64,000 bases of DNA from G963667855 sp963667855 (GTDB lineage: Bacteria; Planctomycetota; Phycisphaerae; UBA1845): the NCBI GenBank assembly GCA_963667855.2, contig CAXXKI010000004.1:620001-684000 (forward strand). Reading direction: 5' to 3'. The translations under genes were made by a program, and so were the position numbers. Positions 36,290 to 44,918 of this stretch are shown here, one piece after another; position 1 is the stretch's first letter; each line of letters starts with the position of its first letter. A model generated the notes under the pieces. It saw only the letters and a program-made list of their open reading frames with translations, did not search any database and had not been told where the DNA came from.

Positions 36290-37957
36290 ATGCGGTTTCT
36301 AGCCTCCCAAACGGCAGTTTTCATTCTGTTTGGCCCTTATCTGGCGTTGTTATTGGATGAAAACAACCGTTATGACGTTTTGTGGGAACGGAAGGATACT
36401 CTGTTTCTGCTTCTACTGATATTAATGATCGGATTTGCGTATGTCGGCGTTGGCGAATTATTACGCCGGTTTAAGAATAATCGGCTGACGAGAATTTACG
36501 ATCATATTTTTGTAATTGCACTTGCAGCCGGTCTATTGGCCAATATTCGGTTTTATTTACCGCCTCCGGGAGATTGGGTTTTACGGCCTGGTGGAGTATT
36601 GATGAGTTCAGTATGGTTGATAGTATTCGCTCTGGTGGGATTTTCCATTGCCAGACCACAAATGAAAACGGTTTTACGGTGCAGGCAATTTTGTCAGATA
36701 GTTACACCGGTTTTTGCTATAGTGGTTTTTCAACTCTTAATGGGGACGGTTTATCCGTCGCCATCTGATCCTATCCCTGCAGAGAATACGGTTAGCCCAT
36801 CGGCGTTAACCGGAGAATTCGAGTCATCCGGCAATAGTTGCGGAAAACCAGTATACCTGTTTATCCTGGACTGCTGGTCTTACGAGAGAACCTTTGATGA
36901 AAGCGGACAGGTGAGACCGTCAATGCCTAATCTGGCATCCATAGCGTCGCAGGCGACCTGTTTCACTAACGCGGAATCGGCTGGTGGAGGCACGACCATG
37001 TCGATTCCCAGGTTGCTGTATCAGCTTGGTGATTCTTATACGCCATCCCGTGAATCTGGAAAAGTGGGGTTTGAAAAATCAGGGGTATTTCTGCCTAACG
37101 ACAGTTTTGACACCACGATTTTCTCCGCGGTCGAGGATATGAATTACCGGAAGGTTCTGGTGGGTTTCGGTATACCTTACGGGGCATGGATCGGCAACCG
37201 CTTGGATATTTGTCGCTCCTATCGTTTTGCTGACTATCAGTTTGGAAACAGCGAAAGTGTCTCGGAGCAACTAATGGGGCATTTTCTGCGAACGATGGTG
37301 TATTGGACCGACCCGTGGTCCGGATTTCTGCAGCCGAAGATTGCGGGACGTGCTCGTGAATTTCCAGATTTCTATAAGAGCGTAAGGGAAGATATTTTTT
37401 GGATTCTGGAGAATCAACCGGCAAAGACGTTTGGGCTATTTCACTGTCCCTGGCCTCATCCTCCATACCTGGTAAATGCCGACGGTAGTTTTCGAAAAGA
37501 GTGCGATGCGGTCTGGGACGGTGGCGATCTGGAAGGTTATGAGTTGGCCCAGGCGTACGCGGATCGACTGCTTGGAGAGTTTGTCGGGGTGATGAAGCGC
37601 AAAAAGCGTTATGACGACGCTTTGATAATAGTGACGTCGGATCATACATGGTGGCTGAATCCAAAGAGAAAGAGTGGTGAATTGACCACCTCCGAACGTC
37701 ATGTTCCGTTGGTTATTAAGTTTCCGCACCAGCGGAACAGGTTGACCGTAACAGATAAATTAGTGAGCTGGGATCTTAGTGAGGTTATCAGGTACGGTTT
37801 GATCAGTGGGGAGAATTGGGATAATCAAAATAGAGTATCTTCCGAGCTTGCCTTTGTAGTAGAGAAAAGCAAGAGGTTGACTGCTGATAGAATAAGTGAC
37901 GGAGTCTTGCAGGACCAGGAGGGGGTTGTTTCGCGAACTGCAGGTAATTCGAATTAA
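36290..37957 (+). CDS. Membrane-anchored alkaline-phosphatase-superfamily (sulfatase-like) enzyme, copy B
   Basis: This 555-residue paralogue of the 33894 gene starts MRFLASQTAVFILFGPYL. The ATG at 36290 was chosen because the sequence then lines up with copy A from its first residues; the frame stays open to a GTG at 36173. After four membrane helices the catalytic domain shows FILDCWSYERTF, GGTTMSIPRLLYQ, VTSDHTWW and ERHVPLVIKFP, the same metal-ligand layout as copy A. It is the first gene of the plus-strand run that leads into the phosphoramidate-type operon, and the small YVDPATGS protein follows it by 86 bp. Confidence 0.75.
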   Translation: MRFLASQTAVFILFGPYLALLLDENNRYDVLWERKDTLFLLLLILMIGFAYVGVGELLRRFKNNRLTRIYDHIFVIALAAGLLANIRFYLPPPGDWVLRPGGVLMSSVWLIVFALVGFSIARPQMKTVLRCRQFCQIVTPVFAIVVFQLLMGTVYPSPSDPIPAENTVSPSALTGEFESSGNSCGKPVYLFILDCWSYERTFDESGQVRPSMPNLASIASQATCFTNAESAGGGTTMSIPRLLYQLGDSYTPSRESGKVGFEKSGVFLPNDSFDTTIFSAVEDMNYRKVLVGFGIPYGAWIGNRLDICRSYRFADYQFGNSESVSEQLMGHFLRTMVYWTDPWSGFLQPKIAGRAREFPDFYKSVREDIFWILENQPAKTFGLFHCPWPHPPYLVNADGSFRKECDAVWDGGDLEGYELAQAYADRLLGEFVGVMKRKKRYDDALIIVTSDHTWWLNPKRKSGELTTSERHVPLVIKFPHQRNRLTVTDKLVSWDLSEVIRYGLISGENWDNQNRVSSELAFVVEKSKRLTADRISDGVLQDQEGVVSRTAGNSN

Positions 37958-38043
37958 CTAACGTTGAGGTGCTACCGGAAGCTTTAGGAGTACAGAAATC
38001 CTCCTGAGCGTTTACCCGAAGAGAGACGAGAGAGGAATAAACG

Positions 38044-38217
38044 ATGGATAATTGTATTCTGGCATACGTGGATCCGGCTACAGGCAGTTTGATATTGCAG
38101 GCAGTTCTTGGAGTTTTCGTCGGAGCGGGAGTGTTTTTCCGTCGCAATCTTGGGCAACTGTTTATGTTCCTGAGTTTTCGCAAAGGAGGCGGTAAGTCCA
38201 CCGATTCCACATCGTAG
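38044..38217 (+). CDS. Tiny YVDPxxGS membrane protein, copy B
   Basis: This 57-residue protein is easily overlooked. It reads MDNCILAYVDPATGSLILQ, then a membrane helix (AVLGVFVGAGVFF) and a basic/serine tail. AGAGG lies about 8 nt before the ATG. It is clearly related to the 54-residue protein at 35579 (Y(I/V)DP..GSL(V/I)(V/L)Q...GA.VWFR/VFFR). It sits between the second sulfatase-like gene and a methyltransferase. Confidence 0.7.
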   Translation: MDNCILAYVDPATGSLILQAVLGVFVGAGVFFRRNLGQLFMFLSFRKGGGKSTDSTS

Positions 38218-38319
38218 TTGATTGGAGTTTGGAATGAGTGGATGGCCGTCTGACTGGTTCAGGAACCCTGTGGGTTGATCCGTTATTTCCTTGAAAGCTT
38301 TAACAATTAAGAGAGTGTC

Positions 38320-39174
38320 ATGCAGCAGAAGTATCTTAAGTATTATCAAGGTTATTCCGCGAAAGCGAATATAGTGTTTCTCTGGGATGTGTTGTTTGCC
38401 AAATCCAAGGCAGGGAAAGCCTCTCTGGTAAATCGGCAGAAGGATTATCTGAAGCTGCAGGGAAATTCGCAACTGCTTACACTGCATTTACGGATAAACG
38501 AGCTTCTGCTCGAGGCTAATGAGTCATGGGGCAGTTATGACTATGGTGAGGGGTACTTTTACCAGGGGCTGAAGTCAATTGGCATAACCGGTTTGAGAGA
38601 TACCGAAGCTCGGGTAGAAAGCATGGGCTTGAAGAAGCTGGTAGAGGGGAAAAGTGTTCTGGACATCGGTTGCAATAGTGGTTTCATGTCATTAGCTCTG
38701 GCGGAAACGGCGCAACGCGTGGTTGGTTTCGACATCAACCCGTATTTTGTGGATATTGGCAGAGTCGCTGCCGAATATTTGCAGGCCGATAATGTGGAAT
38801 TGTCGGGTTCGAGCTTTGAGGATTTCCAAAGCGGCGAGAAGTTCGATGTTGTTTTATCGCTGGCCAATCATTCGACGTACGATGGGAACACACGGCAGTC
38901 GCTCGAAGACTATTTCCGCAGGTGCTCGAGATTGATGAAACCCGGAGGGACACTGGTTTTTGAGTCACATTCTCCGGCTTATGAGGGAGACGCACTGGAG
39001 GGAGTGTGCAGGATTATTGAGGATTTGTATGAAGTCCGTGATCGCGGCGTATTGAATTGTCCGAGCTATCTGGATAGGGGGCGTACATACATGATAGCTT
39101 CGTCGCCTGCGAAAGCGGAAGACGAATATTGTTACGAGTCCGGCAAATTGCAATGTGAAGTGAGCGGCAGGTGA
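38320..39174 (+). CDS. Class I SAM-dependent methyltransferase
   Basis: This 284-residue cytoplasmic enzyme has an N-terminal helical part of about 110 residues, then the Rossmann fold: motif I VLDIGCNSGFMSLA, VVGFDINPYF (acidic end of strand 2), FDVVLSLANHSTYD (motif IV) and LMKPGGTLVFESHSP (motif post-IV). Its stop overlaps the start of the kinase fusion gene (TGATG), so it belongs to the phosphoramidate-type operon. C. jejuni has methyltransferase genes beside its MeOPN genes, so O-methylation of a phosphoramidate is an attractive inference, but a sugar O-methyltransferase is equally possible. Confidence 0.85.
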   Translation: MQQKYLKYYQGYSAKANIVFLWDVLFAKSKAGKASLVNRQKDYLKLQGNSQLLTLHLRINELLLEANESWGSYDYGEGYFYQGLKSIGITGLRDTEARVESMGLKKLVEGKSVLDIGCNSGFMSLALAETAQRVVGFDINPYFVDIGRVAAEYLQADNVELSGSSFEDFQSGEKFDVVLSLANHSTYDGNTRQSLEDYFRRCSRLMKPGGTLVFESHSPAYEGDALEGVCRIIEDLYEVRDRGVLNCPSYLDRGRTYMIASSPAKAEDEYCYESGKLQCEVSGR

Positions 39175-42100
39175 TGCATCAGAAAACGGCTCAGGTTAAA
39201 ACTCCTGGACCGGCAAAACGGAGCCTGCCGGTTCACAGAGTGATCATACTCGGTGCGGGCCGGAGCATGCACGGAGCTGTTCCTTCGGCTGTTATTCCGG
39301 TAAACCAGCATGGATGCGTGTTGGACTGGCTACTGGGGGCATTCTCGCCGCTAAGACAGGCCGAGGTGTGTTTTATTGGTGGTTATCGTGCCGACGTGGT
39401 TATGGATCGGTTCCGTGATATAGACTTTTTGTACAATCCGAACTGGGCCGTGACTGGTCCGGTGGGGTCGTTGTCTCTGTCATCTCTTGTTTCTGAACGG
39501 GCAACTTATATCAGCTACTCCGATGTTGTGTATCGCCCGCGGACGATCAGGGAGATGGAAGCGGCCGAGGCCGACATTGTTCTGGCCATCGACAGCAGGT
39601 GGCGAGTAAGGTATGACCGGCGGAGTAAGGGCGAACTGGAGGGAGCGGAAAAGGTTCGCTATAGCGGGGGAATGCTGGTCGACATCGGCAAGAACATAGC
39701 GATTGAAGAGGCTACGGGAGAGTACGCCGGGGTGATGAAGCTTTCCGCAAACGGTGCTCAGCGGGCTGGAGAGCTGATGAATCGTGGAGTACTTAACAGT
39801 AATGATGGAATACCGGAAATAGTACGCAAGCTGAACAGCAGCGGCTTGAGCGTTGCGGTTGTAGACGTTCTTGGGGAATGGGCGGAACTGAACGCGTCGC
39901 AGGATCTGGCTCGCTTCGTTCTGGGAACGAAAGCGGAGTCTCTGGAACGTTTGAAACCTCTGGTACGGAAAGGGCACATCGGCGATCTGGTGTGTTTTAC
40001 TCACCAGCAGTGGGAGACCGATCGTGAGCGTGTTCTACAGCGTATTGATTCTGTTTTTCCCGTTGGAAAGGTCATTGTCCGCAGCAGTGCGATAGCGGAA
40101 GACGGCTGGAGTGAATCTGCAGCTGGAGCGTTCAAAAGTGTTGCGAACGTTGCGGTTACGGATTCAAACGCGCTTATAAGCGGTATCGAGGAAGTACTGG
40201 AATCCTATGGTGATCGCTGTGGGGATAACCAGGTGCTTATCCAGGAGATGCTGCAGAAAGTGAGTATGAGTGGAGTGGCCATGACCAGGACACTTGCTCT
40301 TGGTGCTCCGTACTACGTCATAAACTACGATAATATAACCGCAAGAACCGACACTGTTACGTCCGGAGACGGGCAGAATGTCAAAACGATGTTTCTGCAC
40401 CGGGGCAGTAAGTTGCCTGAAGGTTGTCCGCAGGAATTTTTACGGCTCGTCGAGGTGTTGAAGGAACTGGAGGGACTGGTAGGGCATGATTCTCTGGATG
40501 TGGAATTCGCCTTTACCGCTGAAGGTCTCGCCCACGTGTTACAGGTCAGGCCTATCGCGGTGAGCAGGGCGAATCAACCTGTTGATGATGAGCTTATTGC
40601 CGCAGGTCTGGCGAGAGGGCGGGAGTATTTTAAACGGCTTCAGAAAGCTTCGCCCTGGCTGGTGGGTGACTATACTCGTCTGAGTGTTATGTCGGACTGG
40701 AATCCGGCGGAAATAGTGGGAACAAAGCCGGGGCGATTGGCTTTTACTGTATACCGCCATCTGATAACCGATGAAGTCTGGGCCAGGCAGCGGGCGGAAT
40801 ACGGGTATCGGGACGTTCGTCCCTGCAATCTTCTGGTTGATATTCTCGGGCATCCTTACGTGGATGTTCGAGCGACGTTCAATTCGTTTGTGCCGGCCTC
40901 ACTGCCGGATGAACTGGCACGTAAACTGGTAAACCATTATCTAACTCGTCTGGCGAATTCTCCGGAATTACACGACAAGGTGGAATTCGATATATTGTTC
41001 ACCTGTTTGACTTTCGATTTTGATAGTCGGGTGAGATGTTTGAGGAATGCCGGTCTTGATGCGGCTGAGATCGAACGATTGAAGGTTGCCTTACGCAGTA
41101 TAACTCGTGAAGGTATTTTCCGTTGTGATCAGGACATCGAAGATCTGCGGAATTCCAAAGAGAGATACAGGCGAATACTGGATGGTGAATACGAACCTCT
41201 GGAGCGGGCATATTTGCTTCTGGAAGATGCGCGGTTGCATAGTATTCCGTGCTTTGCTCATCTGGCGAGAGGGGCGTTTGTGGCGGTAAGCCTGTTGAGA
41301 TCTCTTGTTGATGTGGGGATTACCAGTGCCGAACAAACTGACGCTTTTCTTGCTTCACTCAGAACCGTTTCCGGGGATTTGCAGAACGACGCTCAACTGA
41401 CGGCCAGGGGGGAAATATCCTGGGAAACGTTTGTAGCGCGGTATGGGCACCTGCGGCCTGGGACTTACGATATTACTTCTCCTTGTTACGCCAGTGATCC
41501 CGAAGCCTACTTGCGCAGTGTCGTGGAAAACACAAAGTCCAGTGATAGCGAAAGGAAAACGGAGGTTGATCCCTGGGGAAAAGAGACGCGAGGGCGGATC
41601 TCGGAGGCCCTGCGGATATTGGACATAGGCGTTGACATTGCCGGTTTTGAGCGGTTTTTAAGGCAGGCGATCGAGGGGCGGGAATACAGTAAGTTTATTT
41701 TCACCAGAAACCTGAACGCTGCGTTGGAGGCAGTGGCCGACTTCGGCAATCATCACGGGATTTCCCGGGCCAAACTTGCTTGTATCACAATCGGTGACCT
41801 GCTGGGGCTTCGTTCGGCCGGTACCCAGGATGTGCGGAGCAGGCTAGAACGATTAGCGATCGAAGGTGCCGAGGATTCGTTTGTCTCTCAGGCGGTTTGC
41901 CTTCCCGCTCAAATATGCTGCGAAGAGGATTTCGAATGCTTTGAGCAGTGCGAGAGTGCTCCCAATTTCGTGACCGGCAAGAGGGTTTGTGCGAAAGTGG
42001 AGCAGTTGCAGGGGAGTTCGAGCCCCCAGAAGGATCTGGCCGGTAAAATCGCGTTGATACCGAGCGCTGATCCCGGATTCGATTGGATATTCGCCCGGGG

Positions 42101-42275
42101 TTTGGCCGGTTTAATCACCATGTATGGTGGAACCAATTCGCATATGGCCATCCGTGCAGCTGAGTTTGGATTACCCGCCGCGATTGGAGTAGGGGAAACA
42201 CTTTACGATAGAATCGGTGGCGCGGAACTGATAGAGTTGGACTGCGCGAGCAGGCAGATACGAATGGTGCGATAG
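39174..42275 (+). CDS. Predicted L-glutamine kinase (PEP-synthase-like) fused to a decayed nucleotidyltransferase domain
   Basis: This 1033-residue protein has two parts. Residues 20-260 resemble the cytidylyltransferase encoded at 42922 (shared ID..W...Y..R, IEE..GEY.G..K) but the catalytic loop is GAGRSMHGAVPSAV, without GxGxR and without the Pro-Lys. Residues 275-1033 are PEP synthase/PPDK-like: ATP-binding VRSSAIAEDGWSESAAGAFKS (Arg about 303), QVRPIAV near 455, and a swivelling domain with GGTNSHMAIRAAEFGLPA whose His990 would carry phosphate. C. jejuni Cj1418, which phosphorylates the amide nitrogen of glutamine, has this PEP-synthase-like architecture. Context (the next two genes match Cj1417 and Cj1416) supports glutamine kinase over PEP synthase; the PEP-binding barrel of true PEP synthase is absent. 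Start ATG 39174 overlaps the prior stop; GTG 39171 is possible. Confidence 0.8.
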   Translation: MHQKTAQVKTPGPAKRSLPVHRVIILGAGRSMHGAVPSAVIPVNQHGCVLDWLLGAFSPLRQAEVCFIGGYRADVVMDRFRDIDFLYNPNWAVTGPVGSLSLSSLVSERATYISYSDVVYRPRTIREMEAAEADIVLAIDSRWRVRYDRRSKGELEGAEKVRYSGGMLVDIGKNIAIEEATGEYAGVMKLSANGAQRAGELMNRGVLNSNDGIPEIVRKLNSSGLSVAVVDVLGEWAELNASQDLARFVLGTKAESLERLKPLVRKGHIGDLVCFTHQQWETDRERVLQRIDSVFPVGKVIVRSSAIAEDGWSESAAGAFKSVANVAVTDSNALISGIEEVLESYGDRCGDNQVLIQEMLQKVSMSGVAMTRTLALGAPYYVINYDNITARTDTVTSGDGQNVKTMFLHRGSKLPEGCPQEFLRLVEVLKELEGLVGHDSLDVEFAFTAEGLAHVLQVRPIAVSRANQPVDDELIAAGLARGREYFKRLQKASPWLVGDYTRLSVMSDWNPAEIVGTKPGRLAFTVYRHLITDEVWARQRAEYGYRDVRPCNLLVDILGHPYVDVRATFNSFVPASLPDELARKLVNHYLTRLANSPELHDKVEFDILFTCLTFDFDSRVRCLRNAGLDAAEIERLKVALRSITREGIFRCDQDIEDLRNSKERYRRILDGEYEPLERAYLLLEDARLHSIPCFAHLARGAFVAVSLLRSLVDVGITSAEQTDAFLASLRTVSGDLQNDAQLTARGEISWETFVARYGHLRPGTYDITSPCYASDPEAYLRSVVENTKSSDSERKTEVDPWGKETRGRISEALRILDIGVDIAGFERFLRQAIEGREYSKFIFTRNLNAALEAVADFGNHHGISRAKLACITIGDLLGLRSAGTQDVRSRLERLAIEGAEDSFVSQAVCLPAQICCEEDFECFEQCESAPNFVTGKRVCAKVEQLQGSSSPQKDLAGKIALIPSADPGFDWIFARGLAGLITMYGGTNSHMAIRAAEFGLPAAIGVGETLYDRIGGAELIELDCASRQIRMVR

Positions 42276-42283
42276 GATTCCGC

Positions 42284-42922
42284 ATGGTTAGAGTTGGATT
42301 AACACAACGAGTGGAAACCATTGTCGAGAGGCAGGAGCGTCGGGACTGTCTCGATCAGGCGTGGGTGACTCTACTGTTGGAATGCGGGTTGTTTCCCGTT
42401 CCTGTTCCCAATTGCGTGCAGGACATCCCCCAGGCTGTCGGTGAACTGGGTTTGGATGGAGTCATACTCACTGGAGGAAACGACATCTGTGGATTGCCTG
42501 GCGCGACAAGCTGTGCTCCTGAAAGAGACCGGTTGGAAACAGAGCTGTTAAAGCATTGCAGCAAGTCGGAGTTACCGGTTCTGGGAGTCTGTCGAGGGAT
42601 GCAGATGCTGGTGGTTTATCATGGCGGAGAGCTGGTACCGGTTTCCGGGCATATCGGCAGCAGGCACGAATTGAAGGTGATTAAGCAGTCCAGGTTACCT
42701 TTGCTGACAGGAGAACTGGTTAACAGTTATCATGGATTCGGTGTATTACCGGAAAATACTGGCGAAGGTCTGGAGGTGCTGGCCACCAGTGCGGATGGGC
42801 TGGTTGAAGCTGTTGCGCATAATAAGCACAAACAGTTTGGAATCATGTGGCATCCGGAGCGAGCACCGCAAAACGAGATGAATGTCGAGTTGATAAAAAG
42901 CGTTTTTGGAGGTGGTAACTGA
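42284..42922 (+). CDS. Class I glutamine-amidotransferase-type hydrolase (Cj1417-like)
   Basis: This 212-residue enzyme has the peptidase C26/GATase triad: Cys103 in GVCRGMQML, His190 and Glu192 in MWHPE. The ILTGGNDI oxyanion-loop block and HGFGV also fit the PuuD-like gamma-glutamyl hydrolases. In C. jejuni, Cj1417 removes glutamate from CDP-glutamine to give cytidine diphosphoramidate. The position between the kinase and the cytidylyltransferase genes, with 8-bp and 1-bp junctions, makes that the best proposal. A general gamma-glutamyl hydrolase is the alternative. Confidence 0.85.
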   Translation: MVRVGLTQRVETIVERQERRDCLDQAWVTLLLECGLFPVPVPNCVQDIPQAVGELGLDGVILTGGNDICGLPGATSCAPERDRLETELLKHCSKSELPVLGVCRGMQMLVVYHGGELVPVSGHIGSRHELKVIKQSRLPLLTGELVNSYHGFGVLPENTGEGLEVLATSADGLVEAVAHNKHKQFGIMWHPERAPQNEMNVELIKSVFGGGN

Positions 42923-43716
42923 TGCGGGCAATTATTCTAGCTGCTGGCGAGGGGATCAGGTTGCGTCCTTACACGGACGACAGGCCGAAATGCATGGTGG
43001 AGTTAGCCAATCAGCCACTGCTGGCGCATCAGGTCAACGCATTAAAAACGGCCGGCGTGGACGATATTTGTGTGGTTACAGGCTGCCGGGCAGAGCAGAT
43101 TGAAGCACTTGGTTTTGAAACCAGGTATAATCCGGAATACGACTCCAGTAACATGGTTACCAGCCTGATGTGCGCCGCCGACTGGCTTGACGGTGAGGAT
43201 GACGTGATTATTGCCTATGCCGATCTGGTGTATGAACCCGAGATTATAGAGGCTTTAATCGAGTGTAATCACCCGATATGCACGACAATTGACGAATCCT
43301 GGCTGGATCTTTGGAAAATGCGTTTCGACGATCCGTTGTGCGATGCGGAAACTCTAAAGCTGAACGGACGCGGGAATATCGAAGAGCTTGGTGAAAAGCC
43401 TACCAGCTACGGGGATATCGAAGGTCAATACATGGGGCTGATCAAGGTCAAGCGTAATTTCGCTCCCAAGCTGGTAGCCTTTTACAATCAACTTGATCCG
43501 CATGGCGATTATGACGGTCGCGATTTAAGCAATATGTATATGACAACGTTTCTACAGTCCTTGATTTCCGCCGGGGTCAGGATTAAAGCGGTGGTCGTAG
43601 ATGGTGGATGGCTGGAAGTTGACAGCGTATCCGACCTGGAAATGTACGAGAGAATGTATTCCAGTGGGGAGTTAGACGAGTATTGCCGAATTTCCCTGGC
43701 CGGAGCGGTGCTATGA
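42922..43716 (+). CDS. Nucleotidyltransferase, predicted CTP:phosphoglutamine cytidylyltransferase (Cj1416-like)
   Basis: This 264-residue NTP-transferase has the intact active-site loop LAAGEGIRLRPYTDDRPKCMVEL (Gly9, Gly11, Arg13, Pro22-Lys23) and the metal Asp101 in AYADLVY. The NMVTSLMCA segment, ID.SW..LW..R and IEGQYMGLIKVKR are shared with phosphocholine-cytidylyltransferase-like enzymes and Cj1416. Cj1416 joins CTP and N-phosphoglutamine to make CDP-glutamine. The gene starts in a TGATG overlap with the hydrolase gene and ends in an ATGA overlap with the next. LicC-type phosphocholine activity is the main alternative. Confidence 0.85.
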   Translation: MRAIILAAGEGIRLRPYTDDRPKCMVELANQPLLAHQVNALKTAGVDDICVVTGCRAEQIEALGFETRYNPEYDSSNMVTSLMCAADWLDGEDDVIIAYADLVYEPEIIEALIECNHPICTTIDESWLDLWKMRFDDPLCDAETLKLNGRGNIEELGEKPTSYGDIEGQYMGLIKVKRNFAPKLVAFYNQLDPHGDYDGRDLSNMYMTTFLQSLISAGVRIKAVVVDGGWLEVDSVSDLEMYERMYSSGELDEYCRISLAGAVL

Positions 43717-44918
43717 TCGATTTCGGGCTGGGAAAACTCATGCGCGAATGGTCGGAGTTACGGAAGTTCAGATCGCTGCCCGCAAGTGATCGTTCGATTG
43801 TGTTCTATGCTGAAAACGGCGATTCCTGGTTGCACTTCGCACCGATAGTCAGGGAGCTTACCGAGAGCATGGGCAGGAAGATCTGTTACCTGACCTCATG
43901 TGACCAGGACCCGGTCCTTACGTTGAATAATCCCAATATACGCGCGTTCTACATCGGCTTGGGTGCGATACGTACGGTAGCTTTCATGAGTTTGCGGGCT
44001 GACGTTATGGTTATGACAATGCCCGATCTGGAGACGTTTCATATAAAGCGGTCGAAGTCGCAATCAGTTCACTATGTTTACGTGTTCCACTCCATGGTCA
44101 GTACGCATATGATTTATCGAGCTGGTGCTTTCGATAACTATGATACGGTTTTGTGCGTAGGACCGCATCATGTCAGGGAGATTCAGGAAACGCAGGCACT
44201 GGGGAACTTGCGGAAAAAGAGACTGGTGGAATGCGGCTACGGTCGGCTGGATGAAATGCTGCGGACGCGAAAATGCAATACCATCGCAGATTCTCGTAAC
44301 GAGCGGAGAGTCCTGGTTGCTCCATCCTGGGGGCCTGACTGCTTGTTGGAAACCCGTGGTGAACAGTTAACCCGCGTATTGCTTGAGAGCGGTTACCAGG
44401 TTACGGTCAGACCTCATCCGCAGACCGTGAGTAAATCTCCTCTGGCGGTGAAACGACAGCAGGAGGCTTTTGGTGGAAACCCGTCTTTCCAACTGGAAAC
44501 GGATATAACCTCGTCCGCCTCTCTGGAGAGGGCGGATGTGATGATCAGCGACTGGTCAGGGGCGGCTTTGGAATTTGCTTTTGGTTATGAGAAACCGGTT
44601 CTGTTCGTGGACGTACCGCGCAAGGTTAACAATCCGGATTATGAAAATATACCAGTCGAGCCGCTGGAAGTGAGTATCCGTGAGGAAATCGGGGATATTG
44701 TCTCTGCCAATAACCTGCGGGAGATACCGCAACGTATAGAGAAACTGTGCGGTAATGTTGAAAGGACGCGAGAAAGAATCGTCGCGGCAAGAAACCACTA
44801 CTGCTTTAATATAGGCGAAAGCGGTAGAGTTGGGGCCGAATGTATAGCCGGAATCAGTGACGGTACCTTCAATGAGAAAGTTGGGAGTCATGACACGGTT
44901 GAACTCGCCGGGGTATGA
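43713..44918 (+). CDS. CDP-glycerol glycerophosphotransferase-like (TagB/TagF-type) transferase
   Basis: This 401-residue protein starts at 43713 (ATGA overlap, GGAG upstream). It has a GT-B-like layout: an N-terminal half with FHSMVSTHMIY and DNYDTVLCVG, and a C-terminal nucleotide-binding half with VLVAPSWGPD, VTVRPHPQT and MISDWSGAALEFAFGYEKPVLF. These are the landmarks of the Glyphos_transf family, which moves glycerol-phosphate from CDP-glycerol to teichoic-type acceptors. In this operon, downstream of enzymes predicted to make a CDP-linked phosphoramidate, it is a candidate transferase for a CDP-activated group. No CDP-glycerol synthesis gene is visible here. Confidence 0.75.
   Translation: MIDFGLGKLMREWSELRKFRSLPASDRSIVFYAENGDSWLHFAPIVRELTESMGRKICYLTSCDQDPVLTLNNPNIRAFYIGLGAIRTVAFMSLRADVMVMTMPDLETFHIKRSKSQSVHYVYVFHSMVSTHMIYRAGAFDNYDTVLCVGPHHVREIQETQALGNLRKKRLVECGYGRLDEMLRTRKCNTIADSRNERRVLVAPSWGPDCLLETRGEQLTRVLLESGYQVTVRPHPQTVSKSPLAVKRQQEAFGGNPSFQLETDITSSASLERADVMISDWSGAALEFAFGYEKPVLFVDVPRKVNNPDYENIPVEPLEVSIREEIGDIVSANNLREIPQRIEKLCGNVERTRERIVAARNHYCFNIGESGRVGAECIAGISDGTFNEKVGSHDTVELAGV

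Noticed and set aside
39174..42275. Housekeeping phosphoenolpyruvate synthase
   Set aside because: The ATP-binding and phospho-His domains are present, but the C-terminal PEP/pyruvate-binding barrel is missing and the operon context points to glutamine phosphorylation.
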